This document shows positions 24,273-34,821 of a stretch of 64,000 nucleotides of DNA, piece by piece; positions within the stretch are counted from its first letter, which is position 1, and every line of letters starts with the position of its first letter. The position numbers and the translations under genes are program-made. The notes under the pieces are model-generated. The model had not been told where the DNA came from. It worked only from the letters and a program-made list of their open reading frames with translations, and made no database searches. This DNA comes from CAJXYS01 sp913063035 (GTDB taxonomy: Bacteria > Pseudomonadota > Alphaproteobacteria > Rhodobacterales > Rhodobacteraceae), in the NCBI RefSeq assembly GCF_050586465.1, contig NZ_JBOCEG010000004.1, positions 1 to 64,000 of the forward strand. The letters are read 5' to 3'.

Positions 24273-25712
24273 TCACGCCCCGCCCCAGCCGCTGACGGCC
24301 TTGACCTCGAGGAAGTCCTCGATGCCCCAGACGCCGCCTTCGCGGCCGTTGCCGCTGGCCTTCATGCCGCCGAAGGGGCTGCCGGCGCCGCGGGGCTGGC
24401 CGTTCATTTCCACCATGCCCGACCGGAGCCGCCGTGCCACGCGGTTGCGGCGGGCCGCGTCCGCGCTCTGGACGTAGTTGGTCAGCCCGTAGGGCGTGTC
24501 GTTGGCGATGGCGATGGCCTCTTCCTCGGTCTCGAAGGGCATGATCGAGAGCACGGGGCCGAAGATCTCCTCGCGCGCGATGGTCATGTCGTTGGTGACA
24601 TCCGCAAAGACCGTGGGGCGGACGAACCAGCCGCGATTGAACCCCTCGGGGCGGCCGGGGCCGCCGGCCACCAGGCGCGCGCCCTCGTCGATGCCCTTCT
24701 GGATCAGGTCCTGCACCTTGTCGAACTGGGCCTGGCTGACCACCGGGCCCATGTGGCGACCCTCGGCGTCGGCGGGGCCGACGGCCATCTTCTCGGCCAC
24801 CGCGCGCGCGGTTTCCACCGCCTGTTCGTAGGCGCTGGCCTCGACCAGCATGCGGGTCGGCGCGTTGCAGCTTTGCCCGGTATTGTTGAAGCAATGCAGC
24901 GTGCCGCGCTTGACCGCCTTTTCATCGGCATCCGCGAAGACCAGGTTGGCGCCCTTGCCGCCCAGTTCCAGGTGGACCCGTTTCAGCGTGTCCGCCGCGG
25001 TTTTCGAGATCGCGATCCCGGCGCGGGTCGAGCCGGTGAAGGAGATCATGTCGACATCCGGATGGGCCGAGAGCTGCGTGCCCACGCCGGGCCCGTCGCC
25101 GTTGACCAGATTGAAGACCCCGGGCGGGAACCCGGCGGCGTCGACCATCTCGGCGAAGAGCGCCGACGAGAGCGGCGCGATCTCGGAGGGCTTGAGGACC
25201 ATGGTGCAGCCCGCCGCCATCGCCGCGATCACCTTGAGCGTGACCTGGTTCATCGGCCAGTTCCAGGGCGTGATCAGGCCGCAGACGCCGACGGGTTCCA
25301 TCAGGATGCGGTCATCGGGCGCATGCGGGCCGAGCGGGCGCTCGAACGCGAAGTCGCGCGCGGCGCGGATGAAATTCTTGATATGGCCAAGCCCGGCCGG
25401 TGCCTGCTGGGCCTTGGCCATGTCGATCGGGGCGCCCATCTCGCGGCTGATGACGGCGGCCATTTCGTCCATCCGGGACTTGTAGACGTCGTAGAGCCGT
25501 TCCAGCACAGCGATCCGGTCGGCCGGCGGCGTTTCCATCCAGCCGGGAAAGGCGTCGCGCGCCGCGGCCACGGCCCGGTCGGTATCGGCCTGGCCGCCGA
25601 GCGAGATCACCGCGAAGGCATCTTCGGTCGAGGGGTCGATCACCTCGAAATCGCTGCCTGCGGCCGGCGCCGTCCATTCCCCGCCGATATAGAAGTCCCG
25701 TTTCTCGAGCAT
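24273..25712 (-). CDS. NAD(P)-dependent aldehyde dehydrogenase
   Basis: The 479-residue enzyme oxidises an aldehyde to the acid. The cofactor region is ITPWNWPMNQVTLKVIAAM and FTGSTRAGI, the general base Glu is in LELGGKGANLVF, and the nucleophile Cys is in NNTGQSCNAPTRMLV. The C-terminal EIFGPVLSIMPFETEEEA is typical. The physiological aldehyde is unknown. ATG 25712 has AAGGGGA upstream, and the family N-terminus (FYIGGEW) follows within seven residues. It is divergent from the peroxiredoxin gene with 143 bases between. Confidence 0.93.
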   Translation of the reverse strand: MLEKRDFYIGGEWTAPAAGSDFEVIDPSTEDAFAVISLGGQADTDRAVAAARDAFPGWMETPPADRIAVLERLYDVYKSRMDEMAAVISREMGAPIDMAKAQQAPAGLGHIKNFIRAARDFAFERPLGPHAPDDRILMEPVGVCGLITPWNWPMNQVTLKVIAAMAAGCTMVLKPSEIAPLSSALFAEMVDAAGFPPGVFNLVNGDGPGVGTQLSAHPDVDMISFTGSTRAGIAISKTAADTLKRVHLELGGKGANLVFADADEKAVKRGTLHCFNNTGQSCNAPTRMLVEASAYEQAVETARAVAEKMAVGPADAEGRHMGPVVSQAQFDKVQDLIQKGIDEGARLVAGGPGRPEGFNRGWFVRPTVFADVTNDMTIAREEIFGPVLSIMPFETEEEAIAIANDTPYGLTNYVQSADAARRNRVARRLRSGMVEMNGQPRGAGSPFGGMKASGNGREGGVWGIEDFLEVKAVSGWGGA

Positions 25713-25855
25713 GGTCCGTCCCCTTCTGGTCTGGTCGCGCGACACTCTGTCACCGGGCCCCGGTTTCCGCAAGGCGGGGGGTTCATGCAGATGCAGCGCT
25801 GGATACCTATGACCCACGAGTCGCACATCCCGCATGCCCCAAGAGGAAGGATTTC

Positions 25856-26509
25856 ATGGCCCTGCGTATCAACGACGTCGCCCCGAACTTCACCGCGGAC
25901 ACCACCGAGGGGAACATTGATTTCCATGACTGGATCGGCGATGGCTACGCCGTCCTGTTCAGCCATCCCAAGGACTTCACGCCGGTCTGCACCACCGAGT
26001 TCGCCGCCGCCGCGAACCTCTCCGAGGCATTCGCCAGGCGCAACACCAAGGTGATCGGCATCTCCGTCGATCCGGTGGCCGAACACCTGAAATGGAAGGC
26101 CGACGTCGAGAGCTACGGCAAGGCCGACATGACCTTCCCGATCATCGCCGACGACGGGCTGGACATCGCCAAGCTCTACGACATGCTTCCGGCGGAGGCC
26201 TACCTGCCCGACGGGCGCACCGCCAACGACACCGCGACCGTGCGCACGACCTTCATCATCGGCCCGGACAAGAAGATCCGGCTGATGCTGATCTACCCGA
26301 TGTCGGTCGGGCGCAACTTCGACGAGATCCTGCGGGCGCTCGACGCGATCCAGGCCACCGATGGCAAGGACCTGGCCGCGCCGGCCGACTGGCGCAAGGG
26401 TGACGACATGATCGTGGCGCTGTCGGTCTCGACCGCGGATGCCAGGCACCGCTTCGGCGAGGTGGAAGAGGTCTTCCCCTATCTCCGCAAGATCAAGGCG
26501 CCGGCGTAA
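25856..26509 (+). CDS. 1-Cys peroxiredoxin (Prx6 type)
   Basis: The 217-residue thiol peroxidase reduces hydroperoxides. The peroxidatic Cys45 is in HPKDFTPVCTTEF, and no other cysteine is present, so it works by the 1-Cys mechanism and needs an external reductant. The C-terminal extension with ATVRTTFIIGPDKKIRLM, the YPMSVGRN motif and the FPYLRKI end is characteristic of Prx6. AGGAAGG precedes the ATG. A strong terminator lies just downstream. Confidence 0.95.
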   Translation: MALRINDVAPNFTADTTEGNIDFHDWIGDGYAVLFSHPKDFTPVCTTEFAAAANLSEAFARRNTKVIGISVDPVAEHLKWKADVESYGKADMTFPIIADDGLDIAKLYDMLPAEAYLPDGRTANDTATVRTTFIIGPDKKIRLMLIYPMSVGRNFDEILRALDAIQATDGKDLAAPADWRKGDDMIVALSVSTADARHRFGEVEEVFPYLRKIKAPA

Positions 26510-26531
26510 GCCCGGCATCCCCGGAACGCGA

Positions 26532-26565
26532 AAGGCCCCGGAGATCACGCTCCGGGGCCTTTTTT
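26532..26565. terminator. Bidirectional rho-independent terminator (peroxiredoxin / pnp)
   Basis: AGGCCCCGGA and TCCGGGGCCT form a perfect stem around GATCACGC, flanked by AAA on the left and TTTTTTC on the right. Stops of the converging peroxiredoxin and pnp genes lie 23 and 24 bases away, so it can serve both strands. It is the clearest terminator in the window. Confidence 0.92.
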
Positions 26566-26588
26566 CTTTCGTGTCGGCGTGGCGCGCC

Positions 26589-28712
<2,124 letters not shown>

Positions 28713-29007
28713 CTAGCGTATCCTATCTGGAAGCGGCCGGCGTTCCGGCTCTCCCGTTTGCTTGGCGGCCCCATTGCCGCCGCCCCCTCATCCTACGTAT
28801 GCGCCCGGGGGCCGTGGCCTCACGTCTCAGATGCGCGCGGCTTACAGGAAATGCGCGCCGGAGGAAAGCGGGATGTGGCGCTACCGGCCCGCGTGCAGGC
28901 CTGCTAGGCTTCTGCCAGGCGCGGCGGTTGCCGCTGTGTGTCGATCCGCGCGCCTGTGGTGAAGACGCCCGAACATGTGCCGGGCCCGACGAGAGTGAGT
29001 GCGAGTG
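28713..29007. other. Intergenic region between divergent pnp and a lipoprotein gene
   Basis: These 295 bases hold the promoters for both divergent genes, though no clear -35/-10 pair stands out. On the minus strand the pnp leader contains a GGCGGC-AATGGG-GCCGCC hairpin (28764-28781), about 52 bases before the pnp start. In E. coli an RNase III-cut hairpin in the pnp leader mediates autoregulation; similarity in role is only a guess. I see no gene here. Confidence 0.5.
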
Positions 29008-29724
29008 ATGAGAGTGATCTTTCCTCTTGGCCTGACGGCCCTGCTGCTGGCGGCCTGCGTGCAGCCTAAAGGCTTCTTCCCGATTTCCCGGGGCGGCGAT
29101 CATGCCCTTTTCGTGGAGCCGGTCCAGAACTGGCGGGATGCAAACGGCGGCTGCATCGAAGGCGGGGAATGCTGGTCGGACCGTAGCCGGGAAGATATCC
29201 GGAACCGGCTGTCCATCGTGCAGGCGGAGACCAGGCTTTACGAACAGCAGGAGAACGGGCGCCTGAGCTACCTTGGATCGTCGGCTTCGATCGGTCGCGG
29301 AAAGTATCGCCTCGAGAAATACGTGATCGCCTTCACGAACAAGCCCTGCCGGCCAGAGGATCCGGGTGCCGGGCTGCAACGTGTCGGCGTCGGGGTCCGG
29401 GTGACCGCGGACATCGTTTCGAGGACGCGAAACCTTGAGCTGGACGGCCTGCTGTCCGCAGCGGTCGCGGCCAGCCAGAACGAGCTGCGAGGCGAGATGG
29501 CGATCCGCTCCTGGGGGGTGAACAGCACCAACAGGACGCTGAGTTCCCTGATCTCCCGCGCGAATGTCTCGCTCAACGAGGACGGGGTGCAAAAGGCCCT
29601 GTCGGCGCTGACCGTCGGGGAGGTTTTGCTCGAGGACCCGGACACGGTGCTCAGCCCCTGGACGTTCGCCATCGTGGAGGCCGAACCCGGGTCGTGCCGG
29701 CCGGGACTCGCACCGGGCGGGTAA
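29008..29724 (+). CDS. Putative lipoprotein of unknown function
   Basis: The 238-residue protein starts with a lipoprotein signal peptide ending in the lipobox LLAAC, so it should be lipidated at Cys and held in the envelope. The mature part has internal cysteines (CIEGGECW, NKPCRPED, GSCRPG) that could form disulfides, and no family I recognise. ATG 29008 is preferred to in-frame GTG codons just upstream. It lies between rpsO and pnp on the opposite strand. Its codon use looks slightly less GC-rich than its neighbours, so recent insertion is possible. Confidence 0.75.
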   Translation: MRVIFPLGLTALLLAACVQPKGFFPISRGGDHALFVEPVQNWRDANGGCIEGGECWSDRSREDIRNRLSIVQAETRLYEQQENGRLSYLGSSASIGRGKYRLEKYVIAFTNKPCRPEDPGAGLQRVGVGVRVTADIVSRTRNLELDGLLSAAVAASQNELRGEMAIRSWGVNSTNRTLSSLISRANVSLNEDGVQKALSALTVGEVLLEDPDTVLSPWTFAIVEAEPGSCRPGLAPGG

Positions 29725-29865
29725 AGGCCACGTATCTGCCCCGCCGGGGCCGGCGGGCCGCGTCCGCGATCAGGATCACGGCGCCGCGTTCGCGCCTCTT
29801 GGCGGTGATCTGCCGGCCCGCGACGGTGCCGGGGTTCCACCTGCGCCGCGAATGCCCGCCACAAC

Positions 29866-29897
29866 GCAAAACGCCCGCGCCAGGCGGCGCGGGCGTT
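29866..29897 (-). terminator. Rho-independent terminator of rpsO
   Basis: Read on the minus strand, ACGCCCGCGCC and GGCGCGGGCGT pair perfectly around GCCT and are followed by TTTTGC. It lies 25 bases after the rpsO stop. The 140 bases between it and the lipoprotein stop hold nothing I can identify. Confidence 0.88.
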
Positions 29898-29922
29898 CCG
29901 GATGTCCGGTGCGCGCAGGCGC

Positions 29923-30192
29923 TCAGCGGCGGATGCCGAGGCGCTTGATCAGGTCGCGGTAGCGATCCTCGTCCTTGCCGCGCAGATAGTCGAGCAGCTT
30001 GCGGCGCTGGGCGACCAGCTTCAGAAGTCCACGGCGGGAATGCTTGTCCTTCTTGTGGGTCTTGAAGTGCTCGGTCAGCGTCGTGATGCGCTTGGTCAGG
30101 ATCGCGACCTGGACGTCGGGCGAGCCGGTGTCGCCGTCCTTGGTGCCGAATTCCTTGACCAGTTCCTGCTTTTCAGCCGTCGTGATCGACAT
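29923..30192 (-). CDS. rpsO: 30S ribosomal protein S15
   Basis: S15 binds 16S rRNA and helps form bridge B4 between ribosomal subunits. The 89-residue length is exact for bacteria. The diagnostic regions GTKDGDTGSPDVQVAILTKR, LTEHFKTHKKDKHSRRGLLK and RRKLLDYLRGKDEDRYRDLI are all present. AAAGGAG sits upstream of the ATG. It is the last gene of the rbfA-truB run and ends at its own terminator, so pnp is not co-transcribed. Confidence 0.98.
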   Translation of the reverse strand: MSITTAEKQELVKEFGTKDGDTGSPDVQVAILTKRITTLTEHFKTHKKDKHSRRGLLKLVAQRRKLLDYLRGKDEDRYRDLIKRLGIRR

Positions 30193-30318
30193 CGGGGTCT
30201 CCTTTCATGTGTTCATGGCGCAAGCCGGGATGTCGTCCAGCAAGGCCCGTGGAGAGGCTCCGCCCCTCTGGCGGATGCGGCCGTATAGGGGAAAAGCCCG
30301 GCGAAGAAAAGGGGGGAG

Positions 30319-30618
30319 TCACGGCTCGAGTTGCTGGACCTCGCGGGCGATCTGCGCGGCCCAGTCGCCGATGATCGGGATGAAGTCGATCTCCGAGAGC
30401 AGGAAGACCACGACCGAGACCAGCAGCGACGCGCCGACGACCGAGCCCAGCCCGAAGGCGAGTCCGCGCGCGAACTGCATGCCGATCAACCGCCAGGCCG
30501 AGTTCTGGATGCGGATGAAACGATGGCTGTTGAGGCGCGCAAGCTCGACGCGCAGTGCCACGATCTCGTCGGTCAGCCCGGAGAGACGGTCCTCTTCGCG
30601 GTCGCGCTCGCTGGTCAT
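30319..30618 (-). CDS. DUF5665 small membrane protein
   Basis: The 99-residue protein has a helical, charged N-terminus (TDEIVALRVELARLNSHRFI), an amphipathic middle (NSAWRLIGMQFARGLAFGLG) and one membrane segment (ASLLVSVVVFLLSEIDFIPI), ending in a short polar tail. This pattern fits DUF5665, whose role is unknown. Its ATG overlaps the stop of the upstream hydrolase gene by four bases, so it is co-translated with it. Confidence 0.85.
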   Translation of the reverse strand: MTSERDREEDRLSGLTDEIVALRVELARLNSHRFIRIQNSAWRLIGMQFARGLAFGLGSVVGASLLVSVVVFLLSEIDFIPIIGDWAAQIAREVQQLEP

Positions 30619-31526
30619 GCGTCGCTCTCATCCTCTTCTGTTCGCCAGTCCGCGAACGCTTCCAGCACCGCGTCGGGCGCCTCTTCCATCGCGAAATGCC
30701 CGCATCCCGCGACGGGGCGACCGGTCACGCGGTCGGCCCAGGCTTGCCACAGCGCCAGCGGATCCCCGGTGCGGGCCGGGAAACCCGTCTCCGCCCAAAG
30801 ATAGCGCAACGGCGCCTGAATGCGACGCCCCGCCGCGCGGTCGGCCGCGTCGTGCCACCGGTCGGTGGTGGCGCCGGCGCGGTAATCCGCGCACATGGCC
30901 GCGACCCGCGCGGGGTCCCGCATCTGTGTCCGGTAGCTTTCCAGCGCGGCGGCGGAAAAGCAATCGAGCGATTGCGCCGCGGTCCAGCTGGAGAGCGTCC
31001 AGTCGAGATAGGCGGTCGGATCGGCGCGGATCATGCGCTCGGGCAGCGGCGCGGGCTGGGCAAGGAAGGTCCAGTGATAGGCAGCCATCGCGATCTCGGC
31101 GTTCCAGGCTTCCCAGAAATCGCCGGTCGCGACGATCTCGATCAGCCCGAGCCGGGTGACCTTTTCCGGCATGTCGAGCGCCATCCGGTAGGCCACCCGC
31201 GCGCCGCGGTCGTGGCCGATCACCGCGGCGTGGTCATGGCCGGCCGCGTCGATGAGCCCGGCGATGTCGCGGGCCATCTCGCGCTTGGAATAGACGCTGT
31301 GCGCCGTGTCGTCGTCGGGGGCGTCGCTTTCGCCGTAGCCCCGCAGGTCGGGGACGAGCACCCGGAACCGGTCAGCCAGGCGCGCGGCGATCTTCCCCCA
31401 GCACATTCCGGTTTCCGGATAACCGTGCAGCAGGATGAGCGGCGCGCCGTTTCCGGCCTCCTGCACGGAGAGCGTGATGCCGTTGGTATCGATTCGCCGC
31501 CGCGTGAAGCCCGGTATGACCGGCAT
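30615..31526 (-). CDS. Alpha/beta hydrolase of the fluoroacetate dehalogenase type
   Basis: The 303-residue enzyme has the haloacid/epoxide hydrolase branch of the alpha/beta fold. The HGYPETGMCWGKIAARLADR region forms the oxyanion hole. The nucleophile is the aspartate of GHDRGARVAYRMALD, not a serine. YHWTFLAQPAPLPERMI carries the Trp and Phe of fluoroacetate dehalogenases, and CGHFAMEEAP holds the histidine. Relatives cleave haloacetates; activity on such a substrate here is inference. ATG 31526 has AGGAAGGA upstream. It lies inside the rbfA-truB-rpsO run, an unexpected place for such an enzyme. Confidence 0.85.
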   Translation of the reverse strand: MPVIPGFTRRRIDTNGITLSVQEAGNGAPLILLHGYPETGMCWGKIAARLADRFRVLVPDLRGYGESDAPDDDTAHSVYSKREMARDIAGLIDAAGHDHAAVIGHDRGARVAYRMALDMPEKVTRLGLIEIVATGDFWEAWNAEIAMAAYHWTFLAQPAPLPERMIRADPTAYLDWTLSSWTAAQSLDCFSAAALESYRTQMRDPARVAAMCADYRAGATTDRWHDAADRAAGRRIQAPLRYLWAETGFPARTGDPLALWQAWADRVTGRPVAGCGHFAMEEAPDAVLEAFADWRTEEDESDA

Positions 31527-31622
31527 CGCCGTTCCTTCCTCGTTTCCCGTCTGCGCCGCCGGCGGCAGCAACGCCCCGCGCTGCCTTCGCAGGCTGCATT
31601 CCAACCGATCCGGGCGCGCCTG

Positions 31623-32141
31623 TCAGGCCCCTTCGTTCCGCCAGCGCTCCGGCTGGCGGGCATAGCCGATATAGAGCGGGTGTTTCGGGTGGCCGTCCTT
31701 GGTCAGGCCCAGGTGATGAAGCGGCCGGCCGGTGCGGCGCATCAGCGCCTCGACCGCCGCGCCGCGCCCCAGATGCGCCCCGTGCGTGCCCCAGGCGCAG
31801 ACGATGCGGTCGGCCCAGGCGCACCCCTCGAGGATCGCGGCGTCGTTCCCGGGGCCGACGGGATCGGCGGCCGCCCGCATCTTGCGAGGATCGGTCTCGC
31901 GCCAGGCAAAGATGTTGCAGACCCGGAACGCGCCGAAGCCGAGCGCCCGCGCCCGCCGTTCGCAGCGCTCCACCGTGGGGTCGTTCTGAACCTCGGTCGC
32001 GGTCGAGGGGTTCAGCATCACGAAGAGCGCCCGGGTGCCATCAGGGTCCCAGACCCGTGTCAGCGCATAGCGGTAGCGTTCGCAGTCGGAATAGACGGCG
32101 ACGGAATGGGCGTCGCCCTTCTGGTGCGCGCGTTCGATCAT
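31623..32141 (-). CDS. DUF1643 family protein
   Basis: The 172-residue protein matches DUF1643: SDCERYRYALTRVW, the signature FVMLNPSTATEVQNDPTVER, CNIFAWRETDP, ADRIVCAWGTHG and the C-terminal HLGLTKDGHPKHPLYIG. The function is unknown; the invariant NPSTA and KxGxPxHPL blocks suggest an enzyme or nucleotide-binding site. The ATG overlaps the truB stop by three bases (ATGA), so it is translated together with truB. Confidence 0.9.
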   Translation of the reverse strand: MIERAHQKGDAHSVAVYSDCERYRYALTRVWDPDGTRALFVMLNPSTATEVQNDPTVERCERRARALGFGAFRVCNIFAWRETDPRKMRAAADPVGPGNDAAILEGCAWADRIVCAWGTHGAHLGRGAAVEALMRRTGRPLHHLGLTKDGHPKHPLYIGYARQPERWRNEGA

Positions 32142-33052
32142 GCGCCCGGGGCGAAGACCCGGCTGGGGTGCAGCTCGCCCGCCTTGTAGATCCCGATCGC
32201 GACCGGGTGGCCGTCGTAGCTTGCCCAGGCTTCTTCGCCATACGCGGCCTCGGCCGTCAGGACCATGCCCGGGTTGCCGTTCCTGAGCCGCGCCGCGCCC
32301 TCGGGCGTGCAGCGCAGTTCCGGCAGATCGGCAAGCCCGGTTTCGAGCGGCAGCAGATACGCGTCCAGTTCCGGTGTCCTGGCCAGTTCGTCCAGCAGGT
32401 CGAAGGCGATGCCGTCCTCGGCCTCGAACGGGCCGGACCAGATCCGGCGCAGCGCGGCCACGTGGCCGCAACAGCCCAGCGCCGCCCCGAGGTCGCGCGC
32501 GATCGCGCGGACGTAGCCGCCCTTGCCGCACACCATCTCGAGCACGGCATGATCGGCGTCCGGCCGGTCGACGAGTTCCAGCTCCTCGACCCAGAGCGGG
32601 CGGGCCGCAAGCGCCACGTCCTCGCCGGCGCGGGCGCGTTTGTAGGCGCGCTCCCCGTCGATCTTGACCGCCGAGAAGGCCGGCGGCACCTGCATGATCT
32701 CACCCCGGAACCGCACCAGCGCGGCGCGGATCTCGTCATCGGTCGGGCGGGTGTCGGAAGCCTCGATCACTTCGCCCTCGGCGTCGTCGGTGTTCGTGGC
32801 CTGCCCGAGCCGGACGGTGAAACGATAGGCCTTCAGCGCGTCGGTCACATAGGGCACGGTCTTCGTCGCCTCGCCGAAGGCAATGGCGAGCACCCCGGTC
32901 GCCATCGGGTCGAGCGTTCCCGCGTGGCCGGCCTTTTTCGCGCCGAAAGCCCAGCGCGCCTTGTTGACCACCGCGCTCGACGTCACGCCGGCGGGCTTGT
33001 CCACCACCAGCCAGCCGGAAATGTCGCGACCCTTCGAGCGTTTCCGTCCCAT
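32138..33052 (-). CDS. truB: tRNA pseudouridine(55) synthase TruB
   Basis: TruB makes pseudouridine 55 in the T-loop of tRNAs. The 304 residues contain GWLVVDKPAGVTSSAVVNK, the catalytic loop AGHAGTLDPMATGVL (Asp nucleophile), YRFTVRLGQATNTDDAEGEV and the binding segment CGKGGYVRAIARDLG. The C-terminal PUA-like region follows (MVLTAEAAYGEEAWASYDGH). It follows rbfA by 19 bases, the standard bacterial neighbour. Confidence 0.97.
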   Translation of the reverse strand: MGRKRSKGRDISGWLVVDKPAGVTSSAVVNKARWAFGAKKAGHAGTLDPMATGVLAIAFGEATKTVPYVTDALKAYRFTVRLGQATNTDDAEGEVIEASDTRPTDDEIRAALVRFRGEIMQVPPAFSAVKIDGERAYKRARAGEDVALAARPLWVEELELVDRPDADHAVLEMVCGKGGYVRAIARDLGAALGCCGHVAALRRIWSGPFEAEDGIAFDLLDELARTPELDAYLLPLETGLADLPELRCTPEGAARLRNGNPGMVLTAEAAYGEEAWASYDGHPVAIGIYKAGELHPSRVFAPGA

Positions 33053-33071
33053 GCCCGTCCCCGTTGTCCTG

Positions 33072-33485
33072 TCAGACCGCGCCGTCGTCGCCGTCTTCGA
33101 GGTCGCGCTGCACCTCGTCGCTTTCCAGCAGGCGACGGGTCTCGTCCATCCGGTCGAAGGTTTCGTCGATGGCGAAGCGCAGCTCCGGCGAATGCTTCAG
33201 CGTGAGCGACCGGTTCAGCTGGCGCCGGAGTTCGCCGCGATTGCGGTTCAGCGCCTCGATCGCGGCGTCGCGCCCCTCGCCGCCCAGCGGCAGCACGAAG
33301 ACCGTCGCGACGCGCAGATCGGGCGAAGTGCGCACCTCGCCGACGGTGATCGACATCCGGTTCAGGTCCGGGTCGTGCACGTCGCCCTGGTTCAGCACGT
33401 CCGAGAGCGTGCGCCGGATCAGTTCGCCGACGCGCAGCTGGCGTTGCGACGGGCCGGCACCGCTGTTGAAGGATTTCTTGCTCAT
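33072..33485 (-). CDS. rbfA: 30S ribosome-binding factor RbfA
   Basis: RbfA is a KH-fold maturation factor for the 5' end of 16S rRNA. The 137 residues show SQRQLRVGELIRRTLSDVL, VGEVRTSPDLRVATVFVLPL and SPELRFAIDETFDRMDETRR, with an acidic tail typical of alphaproteobacteria. ATG 33485 fits the family N-terminus; the upstream open frame belongs to antisense dapB sequence. It is the first gene of the minus-strand run down to rpsO and is divergent from dapB with 111 bases between. Confidence 0.95.
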   Translation of the reverse strand: MSKKSFNSGAGPSQRQLRVGELIRRTLSDVLNQGDVHDPDLNRMSITVGEVRTSPDLRVATVFVLPLGGEGRDAAIEALNRNRGELRRQLNRSLTLKHSPELRFAIDETFDRMDETRRLLESDEVQRDLEDGDDGAV

Positions 33486-33596
33486 GGGGTCACCTCGTCG
33501 CGCCCACATAAGCGAAGCCGCCCGCTGCTGCAACCGGGGCTTTGCCAAGCTGCGCGCAAGCGGATACACCCGTGCCAGACGCGAGAGGAGAAGGCG

Positions 33597-34406
33597 ATGC
33601 GCGAGACCACCGGGATAGCCGTCATGGGCGCCTCCGGCCGCATGGGGCGGATGCTGATCGACACGGTTCGGGAAAATCCCGCCGCCCACCTGGCCGGCGT
33701 GACCGAACGCACGGGCCATGACTGGATCGGGCGGGATCTCGGGGACTGTCTCGGCGCCGCCGCCATGGGAGTCACGGTCAGTGACGACCCGCTCGAGGTG
33801 ATCGCGCATGCCCACGCGGTGATCGACTTCACGGCGCCGGCGGCCACGGTGGACCATGCCGCGCTGGCCGCGCAGGCGCGCTGCACCCACGTGATCGGGA
33901 CCACCGGGCTGTCAGAGGACGACCTGGCGAAAATCGCCGCCGCCGCCCGCCACGCCGTGATCGTGCGCGCCGGCAATATGAGCCTGGGCGTCAATCTTCT
34001 GGTCCAGGTCACCCGGCAGGTCGCGGCGGCGCTCGATGCCGATTTCGACATCGAGGTGGTCGAGTCCCACCACCGCCACAAGGTCGACGCGCCCTCGGGC
34101 ACCGCGCTGATGCTGGGCGAGGCCGCGGCTGAGGGTCGTGGCGTTCGGCTGGACGACGTGGCCGACCGCGCCCGCGACGGCCTGACCGGCGAACGCGCGC
34201 ACGGTGCCATCGGCTTCCACGCGATACGGGGCGGGGACATCGTCGGGGAGCATGACGTGATCTTCGCGGGCGAAGGCGAGCGCATCGTCCTGCGTCACGT
34301 CGCCAGCGACCGCAGGCTTTTCGCCCGGGGCGCGGTCAAGGCGGCGCTCTGGGGGCAGGACCGGAAGCCCGGGGAATACGACATGCTCGACGTGCTCGGT
34401 TTGTGA
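33597..34406 (+). CDS. dapB: 4-hydroxy-tetrahydrodipicolinate reductase
   Basis: DapB reduces the dipicolinate precursor with NAD(P)H in lysine and diaminopimelate synthesis. The 269 residues have the N-terminal Rossmann motif GIAVMGASGRMGRMLI, HVIGTTGLSEDD, NMSLGVNLL, and the substrate/catalytic motif VVESHHRHKVDAPSGTALML. The C-terminal GEHDVIFAGEGERIVLRHVA is typical. GAGAGGAG precedes the ATG at 33597. Confidence 0.97.
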   Translation: MRETTGIAVMGASGRMGRMLIDTVRENPAAHLAGVTERTGHDWIGRDLGDCLGAAAMGVTVSDDPLEVIAHAHAVIDFTAPAATVDHAALAAQARCTHVIGTTGLSEDDLAKIAAAARHAVIVRAGNMSLGVNLLVQVTRQVAAALDADFDIEVVESHHRHKVDAPSGTALMLGEAAAEGRGVRLDDVADRARDGLTGERAHGAIGFHAIRGGDIVGEHDVIFAGEGERIVLRHVASDRRLFARGAVKAALWGQDRKPGEYDMLDVLGL

Positions 34407-34451
34407 TCCGCTTCGCCCTCTGCGTCGTATAGGGGGCAGGAGGACGCAGAC

Positions 34452-34808
34452 ATGATCCGACCGATGCTCTTTGCCGCGGCCCTCGCCGCCGCCCTGCCCA
34501 CCGTTGCAGCAGCCGAGTTGCAGCGCGTCACCAGCAAGTCCGAATTCCTGTCGATCGTCGAGGGGCGCACGCTTTCGGCGCTCTTCGTCAATCTTCGCGT
34601 GACGCCCGAGGGCGGGATCGACGGGTCGGCCTTCGGCCGCGACGTGACCGGCCGCTGGGCCTGGCAGGGGAATTACTTCTGCCGCGAGATGCAGGCGGGC
34701 GACCGCAGTTTCGAGAACGACTGCCAGATCGTGCAGACCGACGGGCAGCGCATCCGTTTCATCGGCGAACGTGGCCAGGGCGACATGGCCAACCTGAACC
34801 TGCGCTGA
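34452..34808 (+). CDS. Small periplasmic protein of unknown function
   Basis: The 118-residue protein has a cleavable signal peptide (FAAALAAALPTVAAAE) and a small mature domain with FLSIVEGRTLSALFVNLRVT, WAWQGNYFCREM and ENDCQIVQTDGQRIRFIGER. The two cysteines may pair. Short relatives next to dapB are sometimes called dihydrodipicolinate reductase, but there is no Rossmann motif, so that name is not supported. GGAGGA precedes the ATG. It follows dapB by 45 bases. Confidence 0.78.
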   Translation: MIRPMLFAAALAAALPTVAAAELQRVTSKSEFLSIVEGRTLSALFVNLRVTPEGGIDGSAFGRDVTGRWAWQGNYFCREMQAGDRSFENDCQIVQTDGQRIRFIGERGQGDMANLNLR

Positions 34809-34821
34809 GCCCTGTGCGGGC

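Noticed and set aside
34452..34808. Annotation of the small periplasmic protein as a dihydrodipicolinate reductase
   Set aside because: It has a signal peptide and only about 100 mature residues, with no nucleotide-binding motif; the name likely spreads from its neighbour dapB.
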